Source of the DNA: Aestuariispira ectoiniformans
Lineage (GTDB): Bacteria; Pseudomonadota; Alphaproteobacteria; UBA8366; Aestuariispiraceae
Direction: 5' to 3'
Length of the DNA stretch: 64,000 bases
Assembly (NCBI RefSeq): GCF_025136295.1
Contig: NZ_CP062788.1
Location: forward strand, 4,171,588-4,235,587
Shown piece by piece: positions 1 through 7,852 of this stretch (its first letter is position 1; the number at the start of each line of letters is the position of its first letter). A model generated the notes under the pieces. It did no database searches. It saw only the letters and a program-made list of their open reading frames with translations, and was not told the origin of the DNA. Made by a program: the position numbers and the translations under genes.

Positions 1-140
1 CCCCCAGGAGAGTCGGAAATCCTATGAGATATAAAATACAGAAAACCTGACCTTAAGATCGGTCGAAGCAATGAATGACACCGCGCTCGCCGAATAGGCC
101 CCCTGACGATGATAATCATCATTACTAAGAGGAAGCGCAG

Positions 141-1358
141 CTACTCGTTCAATATCGGCACCAATCTCATATGGCTTTCGATGGCCGCAATGATTTCCTC
201 CGGCAATTGAACTTCCGAGTGAAAGTCAGCCCAAGTGTCCCTTATACGCACAGCCATCTCTTTTGCGGCTCTCATTGCTATTGCCCCCGGAAGTTTTGCC
301 TGATCAATGAACGTCGTGAACCGGTCAGATGACAATTCGTGAAACTGCTTCGTCCCGGCGAAATTCATTCCGAGGTCTTCCTGTCCGACATATGTCAACG
401 TAGACAGGTAGTCATACAGAGGAGCCAGCTTGGGCGTCTTCCCATCCGGGTAGATGAGCGACCAGTTCTTGAGATGCATATCCCCATTTCCGATGGCTGC
501 ATTCAAAACGATCCGTTGGACAAAATCGACAATCGCCCCTTCGTCGGTTTCAGCCCAGAGAACCCTGGCGATCATGCCGAAGTTTCCCTTCTTATACTTG
601 TCATTCGGATACACCCTGAAGACCTGGGCAAAATCTTCGATATGTATCCGTGCACCGTCTTCAGTCCGGTCGAATCTCTGAATAGCAAACACGTCACCCA
701 AGTCAGTGCGGATACCGCTCGGCAGCCCTTCGATGACATCGATGGGAACGAGATCGAAGTCCGGAACATCAAAGCCGAGACGTTTTGCAAAGGTCATCAT
801 CCAGAACTCATTCTCCGGAACGGCCTGGAATTTCTCCGAGGGAAACTTCAGTATCCAATTGCCACCTTTACCGGTTGCGGGAACCGTCAGCCCTCCGGAT
901 GCAGCACGCAGAGCCGATAACTTCATCTGCACACCGGCCAAACTGAATTTCAGGGGGCCATCGCGGGTCGCGGTTTCATCTGCGGCCAACTCGTGCTCTG
1001 GAATGCCCTCGCTGTCTTCCTTGTTCAACCGTGCGATGACCGCGCCGGGCAAATCCTCTCCAAGCGCCTTGAGCAATTGAAATTCACGGGTCGGATGAAT
1101 GCCATCCTTCTCCGCCACATAGTCTCTGAGCTTACCTTCCGGGAGCAGGTTTGAAAGAAAGGGATCAATCTTGTTTTGCCGCGCCTTCAGCTTCAGAGTG
1201 ACGCCCCCTGACGGGGTTTTGAAGCCAAGGGAGGCCGTCGGCCGGTCAGGATTTGATATATAGCCTTCATCCAGCGAAAAGACAGAACGGTCCCCGCCCA
1301 GGTCAACGACCTGGCCGACACGAACTCCGTGTAGAATGATGTCCAATACCTCGGCCAC
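141..1358 (-). CDS. hipA: HipA-family Ser/Thr kinase toxin
   Basis: This is a 405-residue HipA-type kinase, the toxin of a type II toxin-antitoxin pair; known relatives phosphorylate a translation factor such as glutamyl-tRNA synthetase. Visible family motifs are FSLAGVQMK (residues 138-146, the HipA signature), ILKF with a likely ATP-binding Lys at 171, the catalytic segment NGDMHLKN (291-298) and the metal-binding-type DYLST (316-320). All appear intact, so the protein looks active. Residues 1-100 form the usual N-terminal subdomain. The gene starts 3 nt after the hipB stop, so the two are co-transcribed. It sits next to an integrase on a probable mobile element, which fits a stabilising addiction role. 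The cellular target is not predictable from sequence. Confidence 0.88.
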   Translation of the reverse strand: MAEVLDIILHGVRVGQVVDLGGDRSVFSLDEGYISNPDRPTASLGFKTPSGGVTLKLKARQNKIDPFLSNLLPEGKLRDYVAEKDGIHPTREFQLLKALGEDLPGAVIARLNKEDSEGIPEHELAADETATRDGPLKFSLAGVQMKLSALRAASGGLTVPATGKGGNWILKFPSEKFQAVPENEFWMMTFAKRLGFDVPDFDLVPIDVIEGLPSGIRTDLGDVFAIQRFDRTEDGARIHIEDFAQVFRVYPNDKYKKGNFGMIARVLWAETDEGAIVDFVQRIVLNAAIGNGDMHLKNWSLIYPDGKTPKLAPLYDYLSTLTYVGQEDLGMNFAGTKQFHELSSDRFTTFIDQAKLPGAIAMRAAKEMAVRIRDTWADFHSEVQLPEEIIAAIESHMRLVPILNE

Positions 1359-1361
1359 CTA

Positions 1362-1658
1362 TCAGTCCTCGTCTTCCAGGGCGTAAAGCGGTTTTTCTTC
1401 GCCCTCGGATACCGTACTCCCTTCAAGCAGGGCTTCTATCGCCGGCACCAATTCCCTTGGGGCGAACACCATCTCAAGACCAAGGGCACGAAGCACCGCT
1501 ACCGTCGTTGCCGTGCGCGCGTTGGCCCCGCGTTCCAAGCTCGATATCTGAGCCTGGGTAACCCCCGCTTTCTGAGCAAGAGCATCTTGCGAAAGCCCGA
1601 GGGCCCGCCGTCTTCTTTTCAGGGTATCGCCTATGCTCTCTAGTTGAGTAAGTTTCAT
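1362..1658 (-). CDS. hipB: HipB-like XRE-family antitoxin and repressor
   Basis: This 98-residue protein has an XRE/Cro helix-turn-helix at about residues 10-55 (GDTLKRRRRALGLSQDALAQ, then GVTQAQISSLERG). It precedes hipA in the same direction with 3 nt between the genes, the standard antitoxin-first order. HipB proteins dimerise, bind their own promoter and neutralise HipA. The C-terminal 35 residues are acidic (ending in LYALEDED) and may be the flexible, protease-sensitive part. An imperfect TATC-N10-GATA dyad 25 bp upstream is a candidate autoregulatory operator. Confidence 0.85.
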   Translation of the reverse strand: MKLTQLESIGDTLKRRRRALGLSQDALAQKAGVTQAQISSLERGANARTATTVAVLRALGLEMVFAPRELVPAIEALLEGSTVSEGEEKPLYALEDED

Positions 1659-1682
1659 ATCAAAACCAATATGACTTTAGTT

Positions 1683-1700
1683 TATCCATATCGATAGATA
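1683..1700. promoter_or_regulatory. Candidate HipB operator upstream of hipB
   Basis: TATC at 1683-1686 and GATA at 1697-1700 form an inverted repeat with a 10-nt spacer, about 25 bp upstream of the hipB start. Known E. coli HipB operators are TATCC-N8-GGATA, so the geometry is similar but not identical. The surrounding DNA is AT-rich and suits a promoter. This is inference from position and pattern only. Confidence 0.35.
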
Positions 1701-1731
1701 TATGAAACTACGCCCACAATCAAGGTACACG

Positions 1732-1778
1732 ATATAAATACCTATATAGAATACACAACTTCATATAGGTATTTATAT
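1732..1778. repeat. 16-bp perfect inverted repeat in AT-rich DNA between hipB and integrase
   Basis: The arms 1732-1747 (ATATAAATACCTATAT) and 1763-1778 (ATATAGGTATTTATAT) are perfect reverse complements separated by 15 nt. The repeat lies in a 193-nt intergenic stretch downstream of the integrase and upstream of hipB. It could be a second protein-binding site for HipB, an excisionase-type or integrase arm site, or a weak transcription barrier. Nothing else is recognisable in 1659-1851. Confidence 0.6.
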
Positions 1779-1851
1779 AGAACTCTATTACCTGAATCTT
1801 CTTGAAGATAGGGCCATTCACCCTCCTCACACACAAACCGGACAGCACCTC

Positions 1852-3414
1852 CTACTCCCACTGATCCTCCTCATCATCATCCATCAGAGGCATGCATGCA
1901 CTGCTCCACATGCCGTTGGGGCGGCGGTCCAATCCATGGCTGGCGAGGGTAAGGGGCGAGATGTGATCGTAATGGTCCTTGATCACCTCGACCGAGTTGC
2001 CGCTTTGCGTCGCCACCCGCTCAATCGGGATTTTGTTATAGAGCATCTGATAGTTGATATAGGTGTGCCTGAAGGTATAGGGCGAGAAACCGCGACCGCC
2101 GAGCCCGGCATCCTCGAACAACCGGCCAAGAGCCTTGCGAACCAGCCTGAGCGGAAAGACCTGTCTTTGCAGCAGTTCCGGATCGGACATCACCTCTTCA
2201 AAGGAACGCCCCTCACAGACAATCGGCGCCAATTCGCGGAATACGTCAGCCATGTCATATTCACAGACAATGTCCCTGATCTTCCTCTTCTCATAGACCG
2301 AAATCTGGATGGCCTTGCGTTTCTTGCTGCGCGCGATCACCTCCATCACATGCTTCCAACGCATTCGGCTCGCACCGACGGGCCGCATGCCGGTATTCAC
2401 CATGATCTTGATGTAATAGATATGCAGCAGCCGATACCAGGCCCGCTGGGTGATACGGGTTTCCCGGCCATTGGACCGGTCAATCACCACCAGCTTGTGA
2501 TGGGAGCGTTCCACATAGGCTGAACCATATTTCATCACCGACTTGATGCGGAGACGCATCGCCTGAGCCAGCCGTTTCTCCGCGGCTTCGATCAGCTGCT
2601 CCAATTCATGAAGCTTGAGCCAGTTCGCCTTATTGTCCGTGCTCGCGCGAGGGTCATAACTATCATAGTCGGAAAGCGTCAGCTTTTCCGGTTTCCGGAT
2701 TGTGAAGTCGGGGATCTGGGATCGTTTGATCAGCCTGTGTTGAGCGGCATATTGATAGAGCCCCTTGATCGGGTTCATCTGACGCTTCAACGTCGCCTCC
2801 GTCGGCACCCGACGCATTGTCCTGGTAATCGGTGTCTCAACGAGCTGACCGTCCCGGATATAGCGAATGGACGCCTTGTCCGGCAACGTTGTCGAATAAC
2901 GCAGCCGCCATTCGCGATAGGATGATTTGTTGCTCGGCGCCAGCAGGTGGAATTCATCGATATCCGCCAAAGACTTGAAACCCTGCTCCTTGACCCAAGG
3001 GAGGAAGTGTTTCTCCAACACCGTCCGGTCCTGATAGAAGGTTGAATAGGTGAGCTGGTCTTTTTCATATTCGCCATGCCTGTATTCCAGATAGTCCCGG
3101 ATGACCCGCATGATCGGCTCATATTTCAACGGCAGCCCGCGTGCCTGCCGGCCCATCAGTTCACCGTATTTCTCTTTCGCAACAGTAGCCGCCGCGGGCA
3201 GGTCGCATTTGCCTGTCGAGCGGCGCACAAGACGCTGGCCCTTCTGCAGGATTTCGAAATAGTAGTTATTCGAATTTTCCCGACGGTAGAGGTTCAACAC
3301 CTCAGGGATCAAGGGAATACGCTCTCCGAGCTGCTGCTGTGCTGCGGCCATGTCAACATTCCATTTATGATTGAACTGTGTCTGGACCATGTGTCTCATG
3401 AACCATGAGCTCAT
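1852..3414 (-). CDS. Tyrosine-type site-specific recombinase (integrase)
   Basis: This phage-type integrase of about 520 residues catalyses integration and excision of the surrounding element. The C-terminal catalytic domain shows the first active-site Arg in NTGMRPVGASRM, the box II segment SPYTFRHTY (Arg-His retained, the usual first His replaced by Tyr, as in many phage integrases) and a likely nucleophilic Tyr in KDHYDHIS. Residues before about 250 form the arm-binding and core-binding region. The frame is open up to a TTG at 3447, but the ATG at 3414 is preferred; no good ribosome binding site separates the options. The gene reads away from the tRNA-Arg fragment about 130 bp upstream, the usual int-att arrangement. 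Confidence 0.88.
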   Translation of the reverse strand: MSSWFMRHMVQTQFNHKWNVDMAAAQQQLGERIPLIPEVLNLYRRENSNNYYFEILQKGQRLVRRSTGKCDLPAAATVAKEKYGELMGRQARGLPLKYEPIMRVIRDYLEYRHGEYEKDQLTYSTFYQDRTVLEKHFLPWVKEQGFKSLADIDEFHLLAPSNKSSYREWRLRYSTTLPDKASIRYIRDGQLVETPITRTMRRVPTEATLKRQMNPIKGLYQYAAQHRLIKRSQIPDFTIRKPEKLTLSDYDSYDPRASTDNKANWLKLHELEQLIEAAEKRLAQAMRLRIKSVMKYGSAYVERSHHKLVVIDRSNGRETRITQRAWYRLLHIYYIKIMVNTGMRPVGASRMRWKHVMEVIARSKKRKAIQISVYEKRKIRDIVCEYDMADVFRELAPIVCEGRSFEEVMSDPELLQRQVFPLRLVRKALGRLFEDAGLGGRGFSPYTFRHTYINYQMLYNKIPIERVATQSGNSVEVIKDHYDHISPLTLASHGLDRRPNGMWSSACMPLMDDDEEDQWE

Positions 3415-3541
3415 GTCAACAGATGCCGATCCGCAGAATCCGAACAAAATATAATAATTTGTTGACTTTATAGCGTAAGTAAAAGCATATTTTTGCCAAA
3501 TAAATTTTCAAAAATTTATACAACTTATACGCTAGTTTCCG

Positions 3542-3586
3542 CTCCGAAGGCAGAGGTCAGAGGTTCGAATCCTCTTGGGTGCGCCA
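3542..3586 (+). other. tRNA-Arg(CCG) 3' fragment, attachment site of the element
   Basis: These 45 nt read as the 3' part of a tRNA-Arg gene: anticodon loop CTCCGAA (3542-3548, anticodon CCG), the 3' side of the anticodon stem GGCAG, the T arm AGAGG-TTCGAAT-CCTCT (3559-3575, five perfect pairs), the acceptor 3' strand TGGGTGC, discriminator G and encoded CCA (3584-3586). The sequence before 3542 does not pair with the anticodon stem and has no D arm or acceptor 5' strand, so this is not an intact tRNA. The identity block starts in the anticodon loop, a common crossover region for tyrosine integrases. Confidence 0.85.
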
Positions 3587-3619
3587 TTCTCCCAGTCCGG
3601 AACATCAAAACGTTAGCGA

Positions 3620-4462
3620 TTATGGAATTGATCCCATCACGCAGTTCACATGGGTCAAGAACGGACGTCTGGGCGGGACGGCTTGTTGATTGTCGGTTAA
3701 CGGTCGACCACCCTCAATGAGGTTTTCTCCGTAAGTCACTTCCAGAGAAATCCTTCCCACCTTTGTCAGCGCGGTATTGCCGTTTTTATGATCGACCGTT
3801 TCATCCACCCCGATCAGGATGAAGCCCAAGTTCGGTTCCTTGTTGCCAACCAGGTCGCGCAATAGGGCGGAAACCTCGACTTCGTAAGTCACCCAATCGA
3901 ATTTCACCGGGAAACTGTCGCTGCTCGGCGGAGGGTTGCCCACGGGTAAATCCGGCAGGCCCGCGATTGCCTTCGCCGGGTAAAGAACATTCCTGCTGGT
4001 TCCAACCACCGGACTGGGCTGCAGGCGCCAGTCGCTGGTCGCCAATTGGAGTTTTCTGACCCAACTGCCGGCAACATTCGTGGCTTCGTGATCCCTGTGA
4101 AATTCAGTGCCGACATTGGAAAACCGCAATGTCGCAGCAACGATGCTTTTATTGTCCAAAGATGACAGGTCGAAACAAAAGGCGCCGCGATAGACGGCAT
4201 TCCCCCAGCGCTGACAGGGTGCCGGCTGTGTCCCCGCATCGTAAAACCGCTTATAGCCAGCCCAGACGACATCAGGCGGCGGCGTTTCAGGGTTGGACCC
4301 CTTTGTATTGAGGCCACAATAGACGGGCCAGTCCTGCCCGCCATCCACATATTCCGCAGTCGAGGTTTCACTCAGATGAAGTGTCGTGGTCTTGAGCCCG
4401 GGACCACCGCAACCAGCCGCGATCAGGGCCAACATAATGACGGAGCAATGAAAATACTTCAT
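3620..4462 (-). CDS. Secreted lipoprotein, DNRLRE/CBM-like domain suspected
   Basis: The ATG at 4462 is preferred because it begins a typical lipoprotein signal, MKYFHCSVIMLALIAAGC, with lipobox LIAAGC (lipidated Cys at residue 18). The mature part is about 260 residues and beta-rich. The segments TTTLHLSETSTAEYVDGG, AFCFDLSSL and IVAATLRFSNVG resemble DNRLRE-type (disaggregatase-related) beta-sandwich domains found on extracellular carbohydrate-active proteins. That assignment is a resemblance only. The stop lies 33 bp beyond the element boundary, so this is the first chromosomal gene. It is followed on the same strand by a secreted PEP-CTERM-like protein, and both may be surface-exposed. 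Confidence 0.6.
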   Translation of the reverse strand: MKYFHCSVIMLALIAAGCGGPGLKTTTLHLSETSTAEYVDGGQDWPVYCGLNTKGSNPETPPPDVVWAGYKRFYDAGTQPAPCQRWGNAVYRGAFCFDLSSLDNKSIVAATLRFSNVGTEFHRDHEATNVAGSWVRKLQLATSDWRLQPSPVVGTSRNVLYPAKAIAGLPDLPVGNPPPSSDSFPVKFDWVTYEVEVSALLRDLVGNKEPNLGFILIGVDETVDHKNGNTALTKVGRISLEVTYGENLIEGGRPLTDNQQAVPPRRPFLTHVNCVMGSIP

Positions 4463-4546
4463 ACCACACCCCATGCATACCATAACACCACATACAAGTT
4501 ACACCAAAAGTTGCAACAAAGCAAAACAATGCAATTTGACCCGAGA

Positions 4547-5206
4547 TCAAAATCTCCACCGTCGGCACGCCAATACCATCAGGCCTCCCAACATCACGAA
4601 CGACAACGATCCCGGCGCAGACACAGGCTGTATCGTCCGCCCGCCGATCACCTGACCGCCCGTCACATACCAACCGTCGACCACCGTATAGCTGGCGTCG
4701 ATAGTCAGCCCATACCCAAAACCTACACCCGCAGCGATATTGTCCCCAATCCTGTCCAGAAAATTGAAATCGCCGAATGTACCGGGTTTTGAATAGTCTT
4801 CATAATAGAAGGTGAAATGGGGAATAAAGCCGGCATACGCGCCGAAGAACTCAATATAGTAGAGCGGACCACCTGAGGGACCGTATTGCACCCAATCACC
4901 GCGATTGAAGGTGTAAACCCGCCCGGCTGAGTCTTCCAATGTCGCATTGATGAAAGCGTCACGATAACGCGGAGAGCCAGAGCCACCGATATAAGCGGCA
5001 TTGTGGTTCACCATAAACCTCAACGTGAACCCCTGAACGAGACCCTGATATTCAGCCGAATTAGACCTATAGGGTTCCAGATCCGCATCATAGGGATTCA
5101 AGGCGCCATTGATCTCGTTGATCAGTCCGGCAGCCGAGGGAGAAGGCATGGCAAGCCACCCGGCAATAGCCAGGACCAGCGCCGAAGCGAATGACTTGAG
5201 ATGCAT
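4547..5206 (-). CDS. Secreted protein with PEP-CTERM-like C-terminal sorting tail
   Basis: The ATG at 5206 is chosen because GGGGGAGGAA lies just upstream in the transcript. A signal peptide (MHLKSFASALVLAIAGWLAMPSPSAAG) precedes a beta-rich body with many Tyr, Phe and Gly residues. The C-terminus, VSAPGSLSFVMLGGLMVLACRRWRF, has the tripartite form of PEP-CTERM tails: a short Pro motif, a hydrophobic helix and a basic end. The Pro motif here is VSAP instead of VPEP. Such tails are cut by exosortases and occur in bacteria that make exopolysaccharide. No exosortase is in this window. The body is not a recognised family. Confidence 0.6.
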   Translation of the reverse strand: MHLKSFASALVLAIAGWLAMPSPSAAGLINEINGALNPYDADLEPYRSNSAEYQGLVQGFTLRFMVNHNAAYIGGSGSPRYRDAFINATLEDSAGRVYTFNRGDWVQYGPSGGPLYYIEFFGAYAGFIPHFTFYYEDYSKPGTFGDFNFLDRIGDNIAAGVGFGYGLTIDASYTVVDGWYVTGGQVIGGRTIQPVSAPGSLSFVMLGGLMVLACRRWRF

Positions 5207-5369
5207 TTCCTCCCCCTGACCGAACACACACTGAAATCTTCCACCTCTTTTGAGGCATAAAATATGCCAATACAGCGTTTCCCTTGTCAGCAGAGAAGTT
5301 ACCAGCCTCTTTGCAACGCCGGGTGATGTCGTGTTGTAAAATGTTCCGACATCTCGATCACACAGCCTT

Positions 5370-6863
5370 TTACTTTCCGCACCGCATCAGGCCTGCCAGG
5401 CACCCCAGCCCCTCTGCAATTTGTGTAAGGTCCGGCGCGGCATATCCCACCACCAATCCATTTACTACGTTGCGGACCGAATGCTGATATCGTGACACAG
5501 GCGGCACAAGAAATCCCTTCGATGCGGCCGCAACGGAGAGTTTCTCCGCGTCATGTTTTGAATCCAAGGCAAGCACGGCATGCAGACCGGACTCCAGACC
5601 CGTCAGAGATCCGGGTATCGACAATTCCCGCAAGACACTTTGAACAGCCATTCTTTTCTTCTTATACAGCTTGCTCATCCTCCGAATGTGTTTTTCCAGA
5701 TGACCGGAGCCGACAAACTGAGACAGCGCCAGTTGGGATGTTGTGTCCTGACCGTATTCATGGATCGTTCGGTAGCGCGTCATCGCCTGGACCACGTCAG
5801 CCGAGGCGATAACATATCCCAGCCGAATATCCGGAAAGAGTGTCTTGGAGAAAGTTCCCAGATAAATAACGCATTGGTTGGGTAGTGATGCCAGCGGCGG
5901 GAGTGGAGGCACGTCATAGCGAAACTCACCATCGTAATCGTCCTCCAGCACGATAACCCCGTTATCCATTGCCCACTGCACAAGCTTTCGACGGCGCCGG
6001 GACGATAACCTGCCGCCCAGCGGAAACTGATGAGAGGGCGTGACATAGACAAACGACACGTCAGATGCATTTGAGGGCAGAGCATCGACAACGAGGCCAT
6101 CCGAATCCACAGGACAATATATGATTTCCGCCTCCGCACTTTCAAAAAGCTGCCGGACCAGCGGATAGCCGGGATCCTCCATAATCACCTTGGAGCCCGG
6201 CTGCAGGTACAGCCTTGCAAGCAGGCTAACTGCATGCGTGATGCCCATGCTGACGAAGACCTGCTCCGGCGTTGCGTTCAGCCCACGCGACCGCCGGCAA
6301 AAATCCGAAAGCACAACCCGCAGATCACGGATGCCCTGAGGATCGCCATAGTCGGGGCCAGGGGCCTTTACGGACGCATCAGACATGCATTTTTTCCACG
6401 TGTTTCGCGGGAATTCCAACACAGAGGGCCGGCAGGGCCTGAAGTCAATCCAGGCACGGCTCATACTATCCGTTGCCGGTTCAGGGACAACAGCGGGCGA
6501 CGTGACAATTTCATCGACCACCCTATTGTCATCAGAAGATATTTGCTCCACAGATTGTGAGACAAACACGCCTACTCCCGGTTTTGGGGTCAGTAACTCT
6601 TCGGCGCTTAGTATCTCAAACACCGCAACCACAGTTCCCCGGGCAGCCCCCATCTCACGGGCAAGCTCGCGTGACGACGGCAATAGGTCGCCCGGTCTAA
6701 GCCGCCCGGAACGGATCGCCTTGCGCAGGTGGTTCGCAATCTGATCGGTGATGCTTCCCGCCGCTCGATCCTCGGCCGAAAAAGCATCCAGCGAGACAGT
6801 GCCTTGTCGTCGTGTGGTCACAATACTGGTCCAGTTAAATCTTCCCTTTCCGGACCATAACAA
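5370..6863 (-). CDS. MocR-family transcriptional regulator (GntR HTH plus aminotransferase fold)
   Basis: This 497-residue protein joins a GntR winged helix (about residues 35-100, including SGRLRPGDLLPSSRELA) to a type I aminotransferase-like domain (about 140-490). The PLP Lys is K340 in YLGTFSKTLFPD, and EDDYDGEFRY (307-316) is the usual MocR signature. Relatives such as PdxR, GabR and TauR sense PLP or amino compounds and control a divergent gene. The divergent partner here is the 6948-7834 pair. Two palindromic TGGACC-type sites (6825-6874) overlap the first codons of the annotated ATG. Translation may therefore really begin at the GTG at 6821, which would keep the helix-turn-helix intact. 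Confidence 0.85.
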   Translation of the reverse strand: MLWSGKGRFNWTSIVTTRRQGTVSLDAFSAEDRAAGSITDQIANHLRKAIRSGRLRPGDLLPSSRELAREMGAARGTVVAVFEILSAEELLTPKPGVGVFVSQSVEQISSDDNRVVDEIVTSPAVVPEPATDSMSRAWIDFRPCRPSVLEFPRNTWKKCMSDASVKAPGPDYGDPQGIRDLRVVLSDFCRRSRGLNATPEQVFVSMGITHAVSLLARLYLQPGSKVIMEDPGYPLVRQLFESAEAEIIYCPVDSDGLVVDALPSNASDVSFVYVTPSHQFPLGGRLSSRRRRKLVQWAMDNGVIVLEDDYDGEFRYDVPPLPPLASLPNQCVIYLGTFSKTLFPDIRLGYVIASADVVQAMTRYRTIHEYGQDTTSQLALSQFVGSGHLEKHIRRMSKLYKKKRMAVQSVLRELSIPGSLTGLESGLHAVLALDSKHDAEKLSVAAASKGFLVPPVSRYQHSVRNVVNGLVVGYAAPDLTQIAEGLGCLAGLMRCGK

Positions 6864-6874
6864 TGGACCGGAAA
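6825..6874. promoter_or_regulatory. Paired MocR-type operator sites
   Basis: ACTGGTCCAGT (6825-6835) is a perfect odd palindrome. TTTCCGGACCAT (6847-6858) and ATGGACCGGAAA (6863-6874) form an inverted repeat with a 4-nt spacer and one mismatch. All contain the TGGACC/GGTCC core described for MocR-family regulators such as TauR. They sit at the 5' end of the MocR gene facing the divergent gene pair, as expected for autoregulation plus activation. Binding is inferred. Confidence 0.5.
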
Positions 6875-6947
6875 TGTGACAATGATGGCGGGCTAACAGG
6901 ACGGATGCCTACCGCGAGGCCGGAAACCAAAAAATGGAGATATAAAG

Positions 6948-7388
6948 ATGGGGCTTTATAAGCCGCGCTATTTTCGCACCCACGATATGATCGACTGCTC
7001 CGGCATCAGATTGAAACCCTATACCATCGCTTTGGAAGACCGGAGAGACATCAACCTGGAGCCCATATTTGACTATGCGAATTATGCCCTGTCGGGATCG
7101 CAAATTCCCTGGCTTCAAAATCATGGCCTCGGCTACCTCGTCTACCACACAGGCGAAGACGGCAATTGGCTGTTGCTTCGGACGTGGACCCAGGGCGACA
7201 TCGTTGCCGGGCTCATCTCCGCAGATCATGGCTGCGGGTTCAAGACACTTGAAGTGCCGTGCATTGAATGCGTTTGGGAAGCCGTAATCAGCCAGCATGA
7301 GCGCGACGCATGGGTTCGCCACATGATGTCTGGACAGACAGACGCAGACGGTTACCTGGCAGATAAACTGGCCGATGGCCTCTACTGA
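6948..7388 (+). CDS. Conserved hypothetical protein, MocR-linked
   Basis: This 146-residue soluble protein has no signal peptide or membrane segment. I do not recognise the family. It is rich in Trp, Tyr and His and contains segments such as GYLVYHTGEDGNWLLLRTW and SADHGCGFKTLEVPCIECVWEA, the latter with two Cys three residues apart. GGAG precedes the ATG. Its stop overlaps the start of the GNAT gene (TGATG), so the two are translationally coupled. It lies divergent from a MocR regulator and is the likeliest regulated target. The pair may act on an amine or amino acid. Confidence 0.6.
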   Translation: MGLYKPRYFRTHDMIDCSGIRLKPYTIALEDRRDINLEPIFDYANYALSGSQIPWLQNHGLGYLVYHTGEDGNWLLLRTWTQGDIVAGLISADHGCGFKTLEVPCIECVWEAVISQHERDAWVRHMMSGQTDADGYLADKLADGLY

Positions 7389-7834
7389 TGATCGTACGCG
7401 AAGCGATACCGGCCGATGTGGATAGGTTGCACGAATTGATGGTCGAACTGGCGAAGTTCGAAGAGTACATCGACGAATTTGCGGTCACGAAGTCCTGCAT
7501 CCTGGAACAGGGGTTTGGAGAGAACGCCACCTTCAAGGCCTTCGTTGCTGTATATGACGGCGAAATTGTCGGAATGGCCGTAACCTATGTCATTCGATGG
7601 ACATATACACTTCGGCCAAAGCTGGTGCTGAAAGAGCTTTATGTTGATCGCACGAAACGACAACAAGGAACCGGCAAGGCCCTAATTTCAGCAGTCCAAA
7701 GCCATGCAGCATCTCTGGGTGCAGGAGAGATTATATGGACTGTCATGGCTGGCAATGAATATGCGGAACGCTTCTATTTGTCCGCAGGAGGTGAACCGGA
7801 CCGCAAATGGTTGAACTGGTCGATGAAACCGTAA
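7388..7834 (+). CDS. GNAT-family N-acetyltransferase
   Basis: This 148-residue protein has the GNAT fold: N-terminal IVREAIPADVDRLHELM, then the central strand and acetyl-CoA pyrophosphate loop LKELYVDRTKRQQGTGKAL (R/Q-x-x-G-x-G motif) and the C-terminal NEYAERFYLSAG, typical of motif B. It acetylates a small molecule or protein amine with acetyl-CoA; the substrate is unknown. It overlaps the preceding hypothetical gene by 3 nt. It ends 19 bp before the convergent LysR gene. Confidence 0.8.
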   Translation: MIVREAIPADVDRLHELMVELAKFEEYIDEFAVTKSCILEQGFGENATFKAFVAVYDGEIVGMAVTYVIRWTYTLRPKLVLKELYVDRTKRQQGTGKALISAVQSHAASLGAGEIIWTVMAGNEYAERFYLSAGGEPDRKWLNWSMKP

Positions 7835-7852
7835 CCTCATCAGCCCATTCGG

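Larger units (their letters stand above)
1..3586. mobile_element. Right end of a tRNA-Arg-integrated genetic element
   Basis: This segment carries a hipBA-type toxin-antitoxin pair, AT-rich intergenic DNA and a tyrosine recombinase whose 5' end points at a partial tRNA-Arg gene (3542-3586). Integrases that use a tRNA 3' half leave an intact tRNA at one end of the element and a duplicate 3' half at the other. The fragment lies on the + strand and lacks its 5' half, so the element should extend leftward, past the window edge, and the chromosome should resume after 3586. The left boundary, the intact tRNA and the rest of the cargo are not visible. The boundary is inferred from the tRNA fragment. 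Confidence 0.7.

Noticed and set aside
3542-3586. Intact tRNA-Arg gene
   Set aside because: Only the anticodon loop, 3' anticodon strand, T arm and 3' acceptor are present. The preceding bases cannot form a D arm or pair with the acceptor, so it is a fragment.
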